DNA from: Persicaria tinctoria
Taxonomy: Eukaryota > Streptophyta > Magnoliopsida > Caryophyllales > Polygonaceae
Assembly: GCA_037127255.1 (NCBI GenBank)
Contig: JBANSL010000005.1
Location: 62,681,909-62,745,908, forward strand
DNA length: 64,000 nt
Direction of reading: 5' to 3'
Position numbers and translations under genes: made by a program. The notes beneath the pieces were generated by a model. The model was not told where the DNA came from. It was given only the letters and a program-made list of their open reading frames with translations, and made no database searches. Position 1 is the first letter of the stretch; each line of letters starts with the position of its first letter. This document shows positions 42,834-54,381 of the stretch, one piece after another.

Positions 42834-44498
42834 ATGCAGAGCAATGGATCAAGAAATGTTGGTACTCCTCAACTGCCAATTTTTAAAGGAGTAAATTATC
42901 ATTTTTGGAGCTTGAAAATGTCAACATTATTCAAGTCTCAAGAATTGTGGGAATTGGTAGAAAAGGGGTTTGAAGATAACCAACCAGAAGAGCCTGATCA
43001 ACAACTCAAAGATAAGAGGAAGAAGGATTCGAAGGCCTTATTCATGATCCAATCAGCCCTAGATGATGAGATCTTTCCTCGAATTGCAGCCGCAACTACA
43101 TCTCACAAAGCTTGGGAAATTATCAAGCAAGAGTACATGGGTGATAGGAAGGTAATCACCGTTAAGTTACAATCCTTGCGTCGTGAGTTTGAAACTCTAA
43201 ATATGCAAGAGAAGTAATTGTTAATCATCTGTGCAAGTTTTCTTGTCAAGAGTTTCCGCAATTGTTAATCACATGAAGTCTTATGGTGAGAATTTAAGCT
43301 GTGAGATTACTGTTAGCAAGGTTTTCAGAAGCTTAACTAAGAAATTTGATCACGTGGTTGCTGCAATTGAGGAATCGAAGGATCTGTCTACTTATAAGTT
43401 TGAAGAATCGACGAGTTCTTTGCAAGCTCATGAAGATAGGGTTAGCAGGTCTAGTGAGCAGAAAGAAGAAAAGGTTTTTCAGGCTAAGGAAGAGTCTTCC
43501 AACAAAGGCAGGTCAGACGATTCAGGAAATAGAGGAAGAGGTAGAGGCGGCTTTCAAGGCCGAAGACGTGGTGGTGGTTGAGGTAGAGGCCAATTCGGTA
43601 ACACAAGGAGAAGTCAATATGGAGAATCGAGTCAAAGCCAATATGGTGACTCAAGTAGAGGACAAAATGGTGATTCTCGATAATACTGGAGCAACATCCA
43701 GTGCTACTATTGCAAGAAGTATGGCCATAAAAAGGTGCAGTGCTGGAGCAAGCCAGAGAGTGAGCAAAAGTCAGCAAACTATTCCGAGAATGTTGAACAT
43801 GAAAGCAGATTATTTATGGCTCTCTCTTCTATTGTTGATGACACAAACGGGATGTGGTATCTCGATAGTGGTTGATCCAATCACATGGCCAGATCTAGAT
43901 CCTTGTTTAAGGAACTTGATGAGTCGCAAAGGGGAAAAATTCGCCTTGGCGATGACAAGATGCTTCAATCCGAAGGGAGAGGTACAATTGCTATCAAAAC
44001 TATGGGAGGTGATGTTAAATTGCTTCCCGATGTGCAATTTGTGCCTGGTTTGGCTCACAATTTGTTAAGTGTTGGACAATTACAAGGTACTGGCTATTCA
44101 CTTATGTTCGAAGATGATTCATGTTCATTAAGGAAAAGAGGTCTGGCCAAACTATAGTGGTAGTTCCTGTGACAAGAAATAGAATGTTTCCTTTAAACTT
44201 ATGTTCCAAGATGAGTATAGGGCTTTGACAGTTAGAGGAGATAATGATGCAAAGTTGTGGCATCTGCGTTATGGTCACTTGAATGTGCATAGTTTGAAGT
44301 TGCTAAACACAAAAGAGATGGTGCAATGCTTGCCAAAAATTGGCGAGCTTGAGTTGTGTGAAGGGTGCCTATATGGAAAGCAGTCCAAGGGTCCATTTCC
44401 AAGTGGAAGAGCTTGGAGAGCAAGTGAATATCTTGAACTTATGCATGCAAACTTATGTGGTCCAATGCAGACTGAATCATGTGTCTGCGTAATCACAT
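42834..44498 (+). pseudogene. Copia gag-protease-preintegrase remnant
   Basis: From ATG at 42834: a gag start (LPIFKGVNYHFWSLKMSTLF), a stop at 43215, and the rest of gag in shifted frames. The RGRGRGG-rich stretch leads to a CCHC knuckle CYYCKKYGHKKVQC. The protease site WYLDSG-stop-SNHM has a stop where Cys is normal. A GAG_pre-integrase domain follows (LWHLRYGHLNVHSLKLL, CEGCLYGKQ). Everything after about 44498 (integrase core, RT) is missing and replaced by the RT pseudogene. Confidence 0.85.
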
Positions 44499-44499
44499 G

Positions 44500-47126
44500 G
44501 TCATGATAGCATGCAAGCATGGAGGTGGTATCTCTATCGTTAGGCCGTGGTGTGGTGGTAACGGTGAGTCATTGTCATTCATGGTATTCTTAGACCGTCT
44601 GGTTCTCCATGTTTGTTGGCTCCTATTTGTCGGGACTCCCCGGATGTTCGTAATGTTGATACAGAGGGAATTGGTTTTTGATGAACATTTATTTGAGTGT
44701 TTCCTTGAGCAACGGTGGGTGACTTCCAAAAGTATCCTTTATAAGCTTTGTCTTAAATTCGAGAGGGTGTATCTTGAAGCTCTTTCAAGGGTTATTGCTC
44801 AGCCATCGGATGTTTCTTATTGGGTTCAGTTGTTTGTTCTCCCGATATGTGTTCTAAATCTGGTTGCTCTACGGGATCGCTCTAAAGGCATGTCTGATAG
44901 TATGAAAAGGGAGTAGGTTGCATCTATGGCTGCTGCCTTGGCCTCGTGGAGAGAGTCCGGAGGGAGGCAATTTCTGGTTCATGATATACTCACTCCCTTC
45001 GCCTCTTACGACTCTGGTTTGTTAAAGAAGAAAAAAGACATGTCTCAGTTTGAGTTAAATGTGGTTCAATGCAAATGAAAAAATGGGAGATGGGCATTAT
45101 GCTACTGCTATTAGGGACCTCACATCCTCTGGGGTTGTTGTGTTCAATGATGACATAGTTGCTGAGCTTCTTACTAAGCACCTTATTTCTCCTCCGTTGG
45201 ATGTTTCAAGTGATCCTTTCTCAGTTCTTGCTTTGTCGGTTAATAAAGAGTTAGTTCTCAATAGGATCAGGAGCTTCCCCAAGGGTACCTCTTGTGGAAA
45301 GAATTAATGGACTTAGAGCGCAACATTTTGTTAAGATTCTGAATGGAGCCTATGACGGCATCGCCAACGAGCTTCTTGCACTCATCACAAGTGTTGTTAA
45401 CCTTTTTCTGTAGGGTGCTTGTCCTCGGCTACTGGCAGAATTTGTTGCGAGTGCTCCCTTGACGCCATTGTTAAAACCTGGTGGGTTGTTCGTCCTATTG
45501 CGGCATGATCTATTTGGAGGAGGTTGGTTTCTAAATCGGCTGCTTCTATCATCGTTAAGGAACTCATCAGTTATTTTGGCACACACCAGTTTGGCGTGGG
45601 TGTGTATGGAGTGGGGAAGCTATCCTTCACTCAATTAACAGGCTTCTGTTTGATAAGTTTATAGATAGCGGTATGTCCTTACTTCTAGTTGACTTTTCTA
45701 ATGCATTTAATCTCGTCGATAAAACCGCACTGATTTGCGAAGTGTGCACCCGTTGACCCTCCATTAATTCATGGGTTGAATTCTGCTATGACCAACCCAC
45801 TCGTCTTTATTGGCGGGATGTTCCTTTGTGCTCTTGTCAAGGCGCACAACAAGATGATCCTCTTGATCCACTTTTGTTTTCTCTAGTGTTGCATCCGCTT
45901 GTCACCAAAATTAATACATCTTGTGCTCTTGATATCAATGCTTGGTATCTATATGACGGTACTCTAGCAAGGGACACCAGTGAGGTTGCTAAAGCTCTTG
46001 ATATTGTGGTTAGGAAGGGTCCGAAGTTGGGGCTATTCATTAACATTCATAAAATTGAATTATCCTGGCCGACTGTCAATCCGAGGAGCCTCGAAGTTGG
46101 TTTGTTCTTGCCTGACATTTCTAGACCCAAATTGGGAGTGAAATTGTTAGGAGAACCGAACAGCAACTGTGGTACATTTTGTAATAGCTTGGTTATGAAG
46201 AGAGTTGACAAATCGATAGAGGTTCTAAAGGCTGTGAGGAGGCTAGAGGATCCCTAATGTGAATTGCTCATTTTAAGGAATTATATGAGGATCTCAATAT
46301 TATTGTTTGCCCTTCGAACGTTCCCCTCTCATGCCCTCCCCAGTGCCATTAGTTGTTTTGATGATGAGCTTCGAGTCTCCTTTGAACATGTTATTACCGC
46401 AGGGGGTCCGGAGTTTGGTCCATGATAATGGTTTCAGGCCACTCTTCCTTTAAAACTTGATGGGTTTGGTGTGCTCACTGTACACGATGTTAGTCATTTT
46501 GCTTTCATCGCATCTCGTCTCCAAACGGCTAAACTCCAAACATCTATTTTGAGTAATTTAACGCCATTACCGTCTAGATGTCCTGCCATTGGCTCTGACT
46601 GTGTTCTCACTCAATCCGTGTTGGTTCGAATATTGATGACTTGGTTGTATCCCCCGCCCCCAAAAAATTCATGTCGATATTGACGGATCAATATTTCAAG
46701 TTCATTGACGACAACTTAGTGACTATGCTCAATCTGACGCCAAGACAGTTACACATTCTGCAAGCTCTAAGAGGGGAAAGATCACAAGATTTTTTTGTTG
46801 ATTGTTCCGATTAGGGGCCTTGCTCAGAACATCCCGTCTCGGCAGTTTTGTTCTGTTCTCCAATACCATCTCTCAATCCCTATGTTTAGTGGCTATCCGA
46901 CTTATCCCAGTTATGATCTTGACAGGATGGACCATTTGGAGACCATGCTTTACATTGTAGTCGATGCATCGGGCCTAAGCACCGACATAACATGATCCGA
47001 GACATTTTGGTAGACATCTGTTATAAAGCGGGCATTGCAGTCCAGAAGGAAGTACATACATGTATGAGTATTGACGATGGTGTTGAACTGAGGTCGGGTA
47101 ACAGGTTTATGGGTGAGACAAGACCT
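44500..47126 (+). pseudogene. Plant reverse-transcriptase-like gene, broken (5' part)
   Basis: Decayed plus-strand frames read LKFERVYLEALSRVIAQPSD, VQLFVLPICVLN, LNRIRSFPKGTSCGKN, LLVDFSNAFNLVDK, then the RT core QGAQQDDPLDPLLFSLVLHPL and NAWYLYDGTLARD, then VKLLGEPNSNCGTF. This matches a dispersed plant RT-domain family in which the core is normally QG.QQGDPLGPL and Y.DDGT; here the first catalytic Asp reads Tyr. I see no endonuclease domain. Multiple stops and frameshifts. The gene continues after the hAT insertion, at 47938. Confidence 0.7.
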
Positions 47127-47283
47127 GAGCATGGGTCGGGCCGGGTGGGCTTAGGCCGGGCCTTCGTCATTTTAACAGCCCATTGTACCGGGCCGAGCTT
47201 GGGCCAGACCCGGTTTTTGGGCCTACTACCGTGCCCAAGCCCGCCCTTGTTGGCGGGTCGGACCGCCCACCGGGCCTAACAGG

Positions 47284-47345
47284 CTTTTTTTTCTAAGAAA
47301 GGATTCGGGGCGGAGAACCCTACCCGATATTTGGTTATGCAACTA
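47284..47345 (-). mobile_element. LINE 3' tail, severely truncated
   Basis: On the minus strand: CGGGTAGGGTTCTCCGCCCC, then GAATCCTTTCTTAG and eight A. This corresponds to the 3' end of the LINE at 1430 (CGGGTAGAGCCTTCTCACCC, GAAATCTTTCCTAAT, A-run). The further 5' extent of the insertion is unclear; 47345-47790 is AT-rich. Confidence 0.65.
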
Positions 47346-47610
47346 AATTTTCTTTTAGCTAATATCCAAGAAACAAAGTCAATTAAAGACATAACACATA
47401 TAAATCTATACTTTTTTAAATATTTTATGGATTTTCTTTTATATATATATGTATATATAACGCACGCAATATCAATTCTTTTTTCAATCAGAAAATAATT
47501 CAAAATACTACCATTAATATACATACACGTTGTATACATACACATTGTCTAATATATATATTAATATACATATAAAATGCATACACACTGTTATATATAT
47601 TAATATACAT

Positions 47611-47614
<4 letters not shown>

Positions 47615-47690
<76 letters not shown>
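47615..47690. repeat. (TA)n microsatellite
   Basis: About 38 TA units lie inside the interrupted hAT MITE. Confidence 0.95.
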
Positions 47691-47695
<5 letters not shown>

Positions 47696-47937
47696 CACTG
47701 TAATGTGTGTATATATATCTATATAGTTTGTATTATGAAAAAATATCATTTTATATATATTTATGTATGTATAATTTTATAATATTAATATATACCGGGC
47801 CGGGCCGATAGGCCTGCTTGAGCCTCATACTCAGCCCAAGTCCAGCCCGGTGGGTCGATTGTTCTACCCAAGCTCGCCTTTTTTCTCGGGTGGGTTGTGC
47901 TGGTCGGACGGGTTAGTCCAGGTCTGCTCAGGTCTAG

Positions 47938-48243
47938 GGAGAGATACTTGTATCGATGTGGTCGGGGCTTCGCCGTTCACGACTAGAGCTAATGACTCAT
48001 TTGTACTCTGCAAGGCGCGCGGTCTCTCAAGCCACGACTGAAAGGAAGAAGAAGAAGTACGCTTATGTTTATGTTGTTAAAGGGTATTGCTTCATGGCTT
48101 TTGCGTTCACCACTTTTGGTGAATTGGGAGACAATGTTGTTGGTTTTTTGAAGCGGGTTCAGTTGGTTACGAAAAGTCATGGAACACTGTCCGTTAATAG
48201 CGATTTCATATTTCATAGAGTTGGTTTGTTGATATGTGAATGA
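47938..48243 (+). pseudogene. Reverse-transcriptase-like gene, 3' part
   Basis: The frame reads ERKKKKYAYVYVVKGYCFMAFAFTTFGELGD, VVGFLKRVQLVTKSHGTLSV and FIFHRVGLLIC. This is the C-terminal region of the same RT-like family as 44500-47126. It is separated from that part only by the hAT MITE. Confidence 0.65.
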
Positions 48244-48304
48244 GACCAAAAATGTACCACATCGGAAAGTTGAACATATCAAGCCCTAGTATATGAGTCG
48301 GTTG
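48244..48304. repeat. Left half of an older repeat split by the copia element
   Basis: ACCACATCGGAAAGTTGAAC...AGTATATGAGTCGGTTG ends at the copia LTR and continues after it (53611, GTTGGCTACTCC). I recognise the joined text as a common plant repeat flank, but cannot name its family. Confidence 0.45.
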
Positions 48305-48599
48305 TGTAGACTATATGAGTAGATTAGAACTGTTGTTATGAATTAGTTCTTAATGTTCATTAAGGAGATAGTTAGAGGGAATAAGTGGTGATGTCATCAT
48401 GTAACAACCCTCTCTATAAATACTGGAGGAGGCTCATGTACAGATCACGCTTAACTGAATAACAAACTACAAAGCTCTTCCAAATATCTCTGGTTTTCTT
48501 CTCTCTTCACCAAACTCTATCAATTCATTTACATTTTGCTTAATCTCATTCCAGATTTGGTTCAATCACAAGATACAGATCTTAATCTGTGTCTTGTCA
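48305..48599 (+). repeat. 5' LTR of copia element I
   Basis: 295 bp, TGTAGACTATATGAG...GTGTCTTGTCA. A TATA box, TATAAATA, lies at 48415-48422 and could start the element transcript. It differs from the 3' LTR by about nine substitutions and one 4-bp indel by my reading. Confidence 0.95.
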
Positions 48600-48611
48600 T
48601 GGTATCAGAGC
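48600..48611 (+). other. Primer-binding site, copia I
   Basis: TGGTATCAGAGC follows the LTR with no gap. It is complementary to the initiator-Met tRNA 3' end. Confidence 0.9.
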
Positions 48612-48861
48612 ATTGAATCCAGTAACGAGCTGGAATGGATTGTGATTTTCGTTTCTCGCATTTCCGTTTTTTCTCTATTTTTCGCTTGCTTGATTCTGAT
48701 TTGCTGAGTTACAAATCTGGTTGTTTTGCTTCTGATTTTGCGATTGCTTCCATCTGAGTTGCGATTGGATCTGTCTAGTCTTGCATCTGTTTGTGATTGT
48801 TTGTGTTCTCGCACTTATTTCTCTTCGATGAAATTGTAGATTGCTAGGTCTGATTGTTGCG

Positions 48862-51800
48862 ATGTCTGAGAGAGTTGGATCGACGGTGAACGTTGAAGAA
48901 GAAATAGGCAGTGTTCGTGCGACACAAAATGCGAATTTCGCAGGTCCTCTGCAGTTGACCAACTCCGATCATCCCGGGATGGTCCTAGTTGGTGTTCAAT
49001 TCACTGGAACGAATTTTCAAAGTTGGAGTCGTGGCATACGGATGGCTCTTGGGGCTAAGATGAAGCTCGACTTCATCAACGATGTATGCGCTCGTCAAGA
49101 GGAAGGTACGATTGAGCTCGATCAGTGGATCAGATGTGACTATATGGTCATGTGTTGGATTTTGAACTCCATGAAACCAGAGTTAGCTGAAAACTTCATG
49201 TACGTCTCATCTGCCAAGGATCTCTGGGATGAGATTACAGAGCGGTTCGTGGAGTCGAACGTGCCGCTGATCTATCAGATCCAAAGGGAGATACATGAAA
49301 TCAAGCGGGATAACCTCTCGGTTGTTGCGTACTTTGGCAAAAGAAAACGCGCCTGGGATGAACTGCAAACACTTCAGGGAACGCCTACATGTACCTGTGG
49401 TGTTATGAAGAGTTGTACATGTCTGGTCTTGAAGAAGATGCTAGAAAGGGAGGCCACCACTAAAGTAATGCAGTTCCTAATGGGCTTGAACGATCAATTT
49501 GACAATGCGAGGAGTGGTATTTTGGCTATTGATCTGCTCCCTTCAGTTAATCGAGTGTTTTAGATGATCACACAATTAGAGAGGCAGAAGGACATCACCT
49601 CTCGTCAATCGGCTTCCCATGAGATTTTGGTTGTGAGCAGGTTTCCCAACTCCAAGTTCGAGAAAGGCCAATCTTCTACTAAAGGCGAATACAAGCCTGG
49701 GTATAAGCCTGATTCAAAGACTGATTACAAGCGAGATCTAAAGAAGGCCAAGATGGATAGGGATTGCTCATATTGCAAGGAGAAAGGGCACTTGAAGGAA
49801 ACATGTTTCAAGCTTGTTGGAATACCTGATTGGTATAATGATTACAAGGCTGCGAATGGTAAGTCTACTGATAATGGAAAGTTTGTGGGAAATATTAAGG
49901 ATGTTCAACAGTTTGGTGGTCACCAGTTGAAGCATCCCTTGGTGGTTGATGCTGAATCTTAGACTCATGGTCAGGACAAGCCCATGCCCAATGAACATAT
50001 GATCAACGCCCTGATTGCGGAGGCTGTTAGGAAGGTTCAAGGCAAATGCGTGGAGGGTCAGTCCTTCAACAATGGTGGTATGTCATTCGCATGTATCGTC
50101 ACTGTAGTTCCCTTTGCTACTGATTGCTCTAAAATACATAAATGGATTATCGATTCGGGGGCTACGGATCACATTACGTATTACCGATCTATTATTCCTC
50201 GAATTGCATAATCTGGAGGCTCCCATTCACATTGGGTTCCCTGATGGGATTGTTCAACAGGTTCAAAGTGCAAGAACTATCAAAGTTTCTGAATCGATTA
50301 CTTTGCACAATGTTCTTTACATGCCTCATTTCCATCATCACTTGCTATCTGTTTCAAAGCTCCTGGACAGTGATGATTTTGTGTTTCTGTTTTACAAATC
50401 TCATTGTGAACTACAGACCCTTTCAACTAGGACTGTGGTTCCTGTGGGACATCGAAGAGGTGGCTTGTACCAGTTTGCTAATTTTAGTTGCATTCCTCAA
50501 CAGTTGCATGTTCAGAGAATAATGGCTTCTTCAAATAAGGCGCAACATCTTGTATTTTCAGTTGCCGACGTCAAGAGTGTTAGTGAGTTGCACTTACTTC
50601 ACTCTCGTTTAGGACATCTTTCTTCCTCTAAAACGAAGCATATGGTTGACTGTAAGACATTGCCTTTGGACAAATATTTCTGTGAAACTTGTGTTCTGGT
50701 AGCAATTACTTCCTTACAATATTGGATGATTGTACAAGGAGTACTTGGACGTTTCTTTTGAGAAGCAAGGACCAAGTATATAGGTTGATCGTTGATTTCT
50801 TTGCTCTTGTTGAGACTCAATTTGGTATCAAGATCAAGGTGATTCGTTCGGATAATGGGTCTGAATTCATTCAGTTCAAGTTAAGGGATTGGTTGAGTTC
50901 TAGAGGGGTAATTCATCAACGTTCTACTCTTGGAGACCCTGAACAGAATGGACGGGTAGAACGAAAACATTGTCATCTTGTTGAAACAGCAAGAGCTCTT
51001 CGGATCAATGCCGGTCTTCCGATCAGGTTTTGGGGTGAGTGTATCCTCACCGCTACTTATCTCATTAATCTCATGCCCTCTTCCGTCCTCAATTGGAAAA
51101 ATCCCTACGAATTTTTGTTTGGGAAAATTCCAGATTACAGTCATTTGAAGGTTATGGGATTTTTATGTTTTGCTTTTGTTTCTAAGATTCATAGAACAAA
51201 GTTCGATGCTACTGCTAGAAAATGTATTTTTCTGGGGTATCCGCCTGGGCAGAAGGCGTTTAAGGTGACATTGACACTCAAAAGGTGTTTGTCTCTCGTC
51301 ATGTCTCTTTTAAGGAGGATTGCTTACCTTTCAAGGACAGGGTTAGTGTTTATGATTCTGTCCAGATTTCTCCTCTTCCGTTGGTTCATTTTGATTATGA
51401 TGATCCAATCTCGAGTTCTCCTTCTTCGTTTGTTCCTTCCCCTATTATCTTTGTTGCCTCTCCTGTTGATTCTGCTCAACATGATGACGCTTCTCCTATT
51501 GCTGCAGTTTCTGATCATAGTGTTCCCTACCCTGCAGTTCCTTCTGGTCCTGCAATTTTGGCTCAGTCAGTACGAGAGCCTAGAAATATCATTAGGCCTG
51601 CTAAGTTTCGGGGCTTTGTTGGTGTTCCCTACCCTCGTCACAACCGTATTGCTACTCCTGATGAGTCTTTATCGGCCGCACTCAATGTTTTTCACATTGA
51701 TGATTTCAGTCATTATTCAGACAGTTTCGTGCATTCGTTACTCAATGTCTTTGTTGTTCATGAGCCAACGGCATATGCTCAGGCTTCTAAGGATCCCGCC

Positions 51801-53296
51801 TGGGTCACGCCAATGAACAAAGAATTGGAGGCTCTTGAGTCCAATCACACTTGAGACTTGACTTCCCTTCCTCTTGGCCACAAATCCATTGGGTCTAAGT
51901 GGGTATATAAAGTGAAATACCGACAAAATGGTAAGGTTGAACGCTTTAAGGCCCGGCTATTCGCGAAGGGATATAATCAGGTTAAGGATCGCGACTATAA
52001 GCATACTTTTTCGCCAGTCGCCAAGTTTGCTACAGTCCGCACCTTGCTTGCTGTTGCAGCTTGTAGTGGTTGGAATCTTCATCAGCTCAACGTGAACAAC
52101 GCGTTCCTCCACGGCTATCTCGATGAGGAGGTGTATATGGATCCTCCTTTGGGTTATTCCAAGGCATCTGATGGGAAAGTTTGTCGTCTTCGCCGGTCCT
52201 TATATGGTCTTAAACAAGCGAGTCGTCAGTGGAACATCGAGCTTACCAAGCATCTGGTTGGTCTTGGATTTATTCAGTCTCGCCACGATTATTCCCTACG
52301 AAATTGACAGGTTCTTTGCTTACAGTGGTCTTGATTTACGTCGATGATATGATCATTTCTGGGAATGACGAGAATACCATTCACCATTTGAAGATGTCTC
52401 TTGATCGGGCTTTCACCATAAAGGATTTGGGGTTTGCTCGATATTTCTTGGGGATGGAAGTTAGTCGTTCAGCGAAAGGGATTATTCTCAATCAATGGAA
52501 ATATGTTGCTGATTTGTTAAACGATTCAGGTTTTGATACTTGCAAACCTACTGCGTTTTCGATGCAACGAAACCTTCATCTTAGTACGGATGTTGGTGAT
52601 CTTCTGCCTGAGCCAGAACATTACCGCCGGTTGGTTGGGAAGCTGTTGTTTTTGACAATGACCAGGCCGGATATTTCGTACACAGTCCAACAATTAACTC
52701 AATTCTTCGCTTCCCCACGGGTTCCACACATGAATGTCGTCACGTATCTGATGCATTGTCTTAAGGGAACGAGCAATTGTTCTCTGTTTTACCCGGCTTC
52801 ATCTTCTCTGATGATTCGTGCATATTCAGATGCGGATTGGGGAGCTTGCCTCTTCTCTGATCGCTCTCTTACTGGCTACTGCGTATTTCTGGGTGATTCA
52901 CTTGTTTCATGGAAAACAAAGAAACAGAAAACGGTGTCGAAATCATCCGCGAAGAGCGAATATAGAAGCATGTCTTCTACTGGGAGTGAACTTGTTTGGC
53001 TAGCCGGTATTCTGGGGGATCTTCAAGTTCCTGTTTCTCTTCCGATTCCATTATGTTGTGACAACAAGGCCACTGAGCACTTGGCTGCGAACCCCGTCTT
53101 TCACGAGCGTACTAAACACTTACGCATCAATTTTCACTATGTGCGAGACCTTGTGCTTGAAGGGTTCTTGTGTACAGTTCATGTGGCTTCTAATCTCCAG
53201 CTAGCCGACATTATGACTAAACCTTTAGGTGCTCATCAACACCAATTCCTTGCATCCAAGCTGGGGTTGGTTTTTCATCCCTCGCGCCCACCTTGA
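48862..53296 (+). pseudogene. Copia I gag-pol, broken
   Basis: Gag starts at ATG 48862 (MSERVGSTVNVEEEIG) with a retrotransposon gag core (FQSWSRGIRMALGAK). A stop lies at 49561-49563. Gag continues to a CCHC knuckle CSYCKEKGHLKETC; another stop lies at 49960. The protease site WIIDSGATDHIT is intact. The frame then shifts to a pre-integrase region ending KYFCETCVL at about 50697 and joins directly to the integrase core (LDDCTRSTWTFLL, IRSDNGSEF, NGRVERKH). So the stretch between, about 60-80 residues, is deleted. Further shifts lie near 51270 and a stop at 51852. RT carries LIYVDDMIISG; RNase H carries AYSDADWGACLFSDRSLTGY and ends ADIMTKPLG. The element cannot make a complete polyprotein. 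Confidence 0.93.
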
Positions 53297-53311
53297 AGGG
53301 GGGGAGGGGGG
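53297..53311 (+). other. Polypurine tract, copia I
   Basis: An A/G-only run (AAGGGGGGGAGGGGGG) ends at the 3' LTR. It would prime plus-strand DNA synthesis. Confidence 0.85.
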
Positions 53312-53610
53312 TGTAGACTATATGAGTAGATTAGAACTCTTGTTATGGATTAGTTCTTAATGGTGATTAAGGAGATAGTTAGAGGGAATAAGTGGTGATG
53401 TCATCATGTAACAACCCTCTCTATAAATACTGGAGGAGGCTCATGTACAGATCACGCTTAACTGAATAACAAACTACGAAGCTCTTCCAAATATCTCCGA
53501 GTTTCTTCTCTCTTCACCAAACTCTATCAATTCGATCATTTACATTTTGCTTAATCTCATTCCAGATTTGGTTCAATCACAAGATACAGATCTTAATCCG
53601 TGTCTTGTCA
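53312..53610 (+). repeat. 3' LTR of copia element I
   Basis: 299 bp, nearly identical to 48305-48599; it contains an extra GATC-type 4-bp insertion (CAATTCGATCATTTAC). Confidence 0.95.
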
Positions 53611-54240
53611 AGTTGGCTACTCCTTCTATAGCCAATTGGTTTTAGAATGGAACCTCACTCGACTTGTGTGCTAGGCTACTAGCGCATGTGCGCCCGTGCA
53701 CACGACCTCCAGTCATCGGTCCGAGCTCAATTTGATACGAGAGGCTCTCAAGTAACTTTATGCAAGCCATTTCTATAATAATTATAATTATAAAAAAAAT
53801 AATAGTAGTAGTAGTAATAATAATTATTATAATAGAGTAATTGAAAATGATAAATAATAAAAAGTAATTTAAGAGTTCGAGGGTCGGGCTCATGAACAAG
53901 GATGCAGCAAATAATAAAAAGGTGAAATGGGACTCTTAAACTGATGTGATAAATAAATGAAAAGTTGAGGGATCGGGTTCGACTGATGAAAGAACATGTT
54001 GATAGTAGTCGGTATGGATATATACTTGAATAGGAGGTGTAGGTGGGGCCCACTCGAAGTGGATAGCTGTAATACTAATAAGGCGTGGCAACACAGCTCC
54101 GCAACACGGATGTTGGGAGGAGGATACGTGCTCCATCTACAAGGGGCCACCCAAATTAACAGCTCAGGATTCATCAGAGAATTGAATCTACTACATACAT
54201 CATATATAATTAATATTATATTCTTATTTCTATCTATCTA
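53611..54240. other. Intergenic: right half of the split repeat, then microsatellite-rich DNA
   Basis: 53611-53740 continues the repeat interrupted by copia I. 53775-53835 is a mixed AAT/AGT-rich simple repeat. 53900-54240 is upstream DNA of the small gene and shows no coding pattern. Confidence 0.5.
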
Positions 54241-54247
54241 CCAATTT

Positions 54248-54255
54248 TATAAATA
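54248..54255 (+). promoter_or_regulatory. TATA box of the 54382 gene
   Basis: TATAAATA, a canonical plant TATA sequence, lies 127 bp before the ATG, so initiation near 54280 would leave a leader of about 100 nt. Confidence 0.55.
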
Positions 54256-54381
54256 ACCTATAACTGTACCTGTACGTTAATTATAAACAAGCTAAGTGGA
54301 AATTGTACGTAGTAGCTGGTAATTAGATCGAGCTAGCGAGAGAGCAGATTAGCAATCAAAAAGTGATCGAATTGAAGATCG

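Larger units (their letters stand above)
47127..47937. mobile_element. hAT-type MITE, itself interrupted
   Basis: The left arm (AGACCTGAGCATGGGTCGGG, 47127-47283) and right arm (47793-47937, ending TGCTCAGGTCT) are inverted and rich in GGGCCGGG-type words, typical of plant hAT ends. A LINE tail and a long TA repeat lie between the arms. Target duplications are not clear. The element splits the RT pseudogene. Confidence 0.7.
48305..53610 (+). mobile_element. Ty1/copia element I with both LTRs
   Basis: The element has two LTRs of 295 and 299 bp and a primer-binding site directly after the 5' LTR. A polypurine tract (AAGGGGGGGAGGGGGG) sits directly before the 3' LTR. Flanking bases GGTTG and AGTTG agree at four of five positions, as expected for an older 5-bp target duplication. 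LTR similarity of about 97% indicates a fairly recent insertion, but the coding part is broken. It sits in an older repeat next to the RT pseudogene. Confidence 0.95.
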
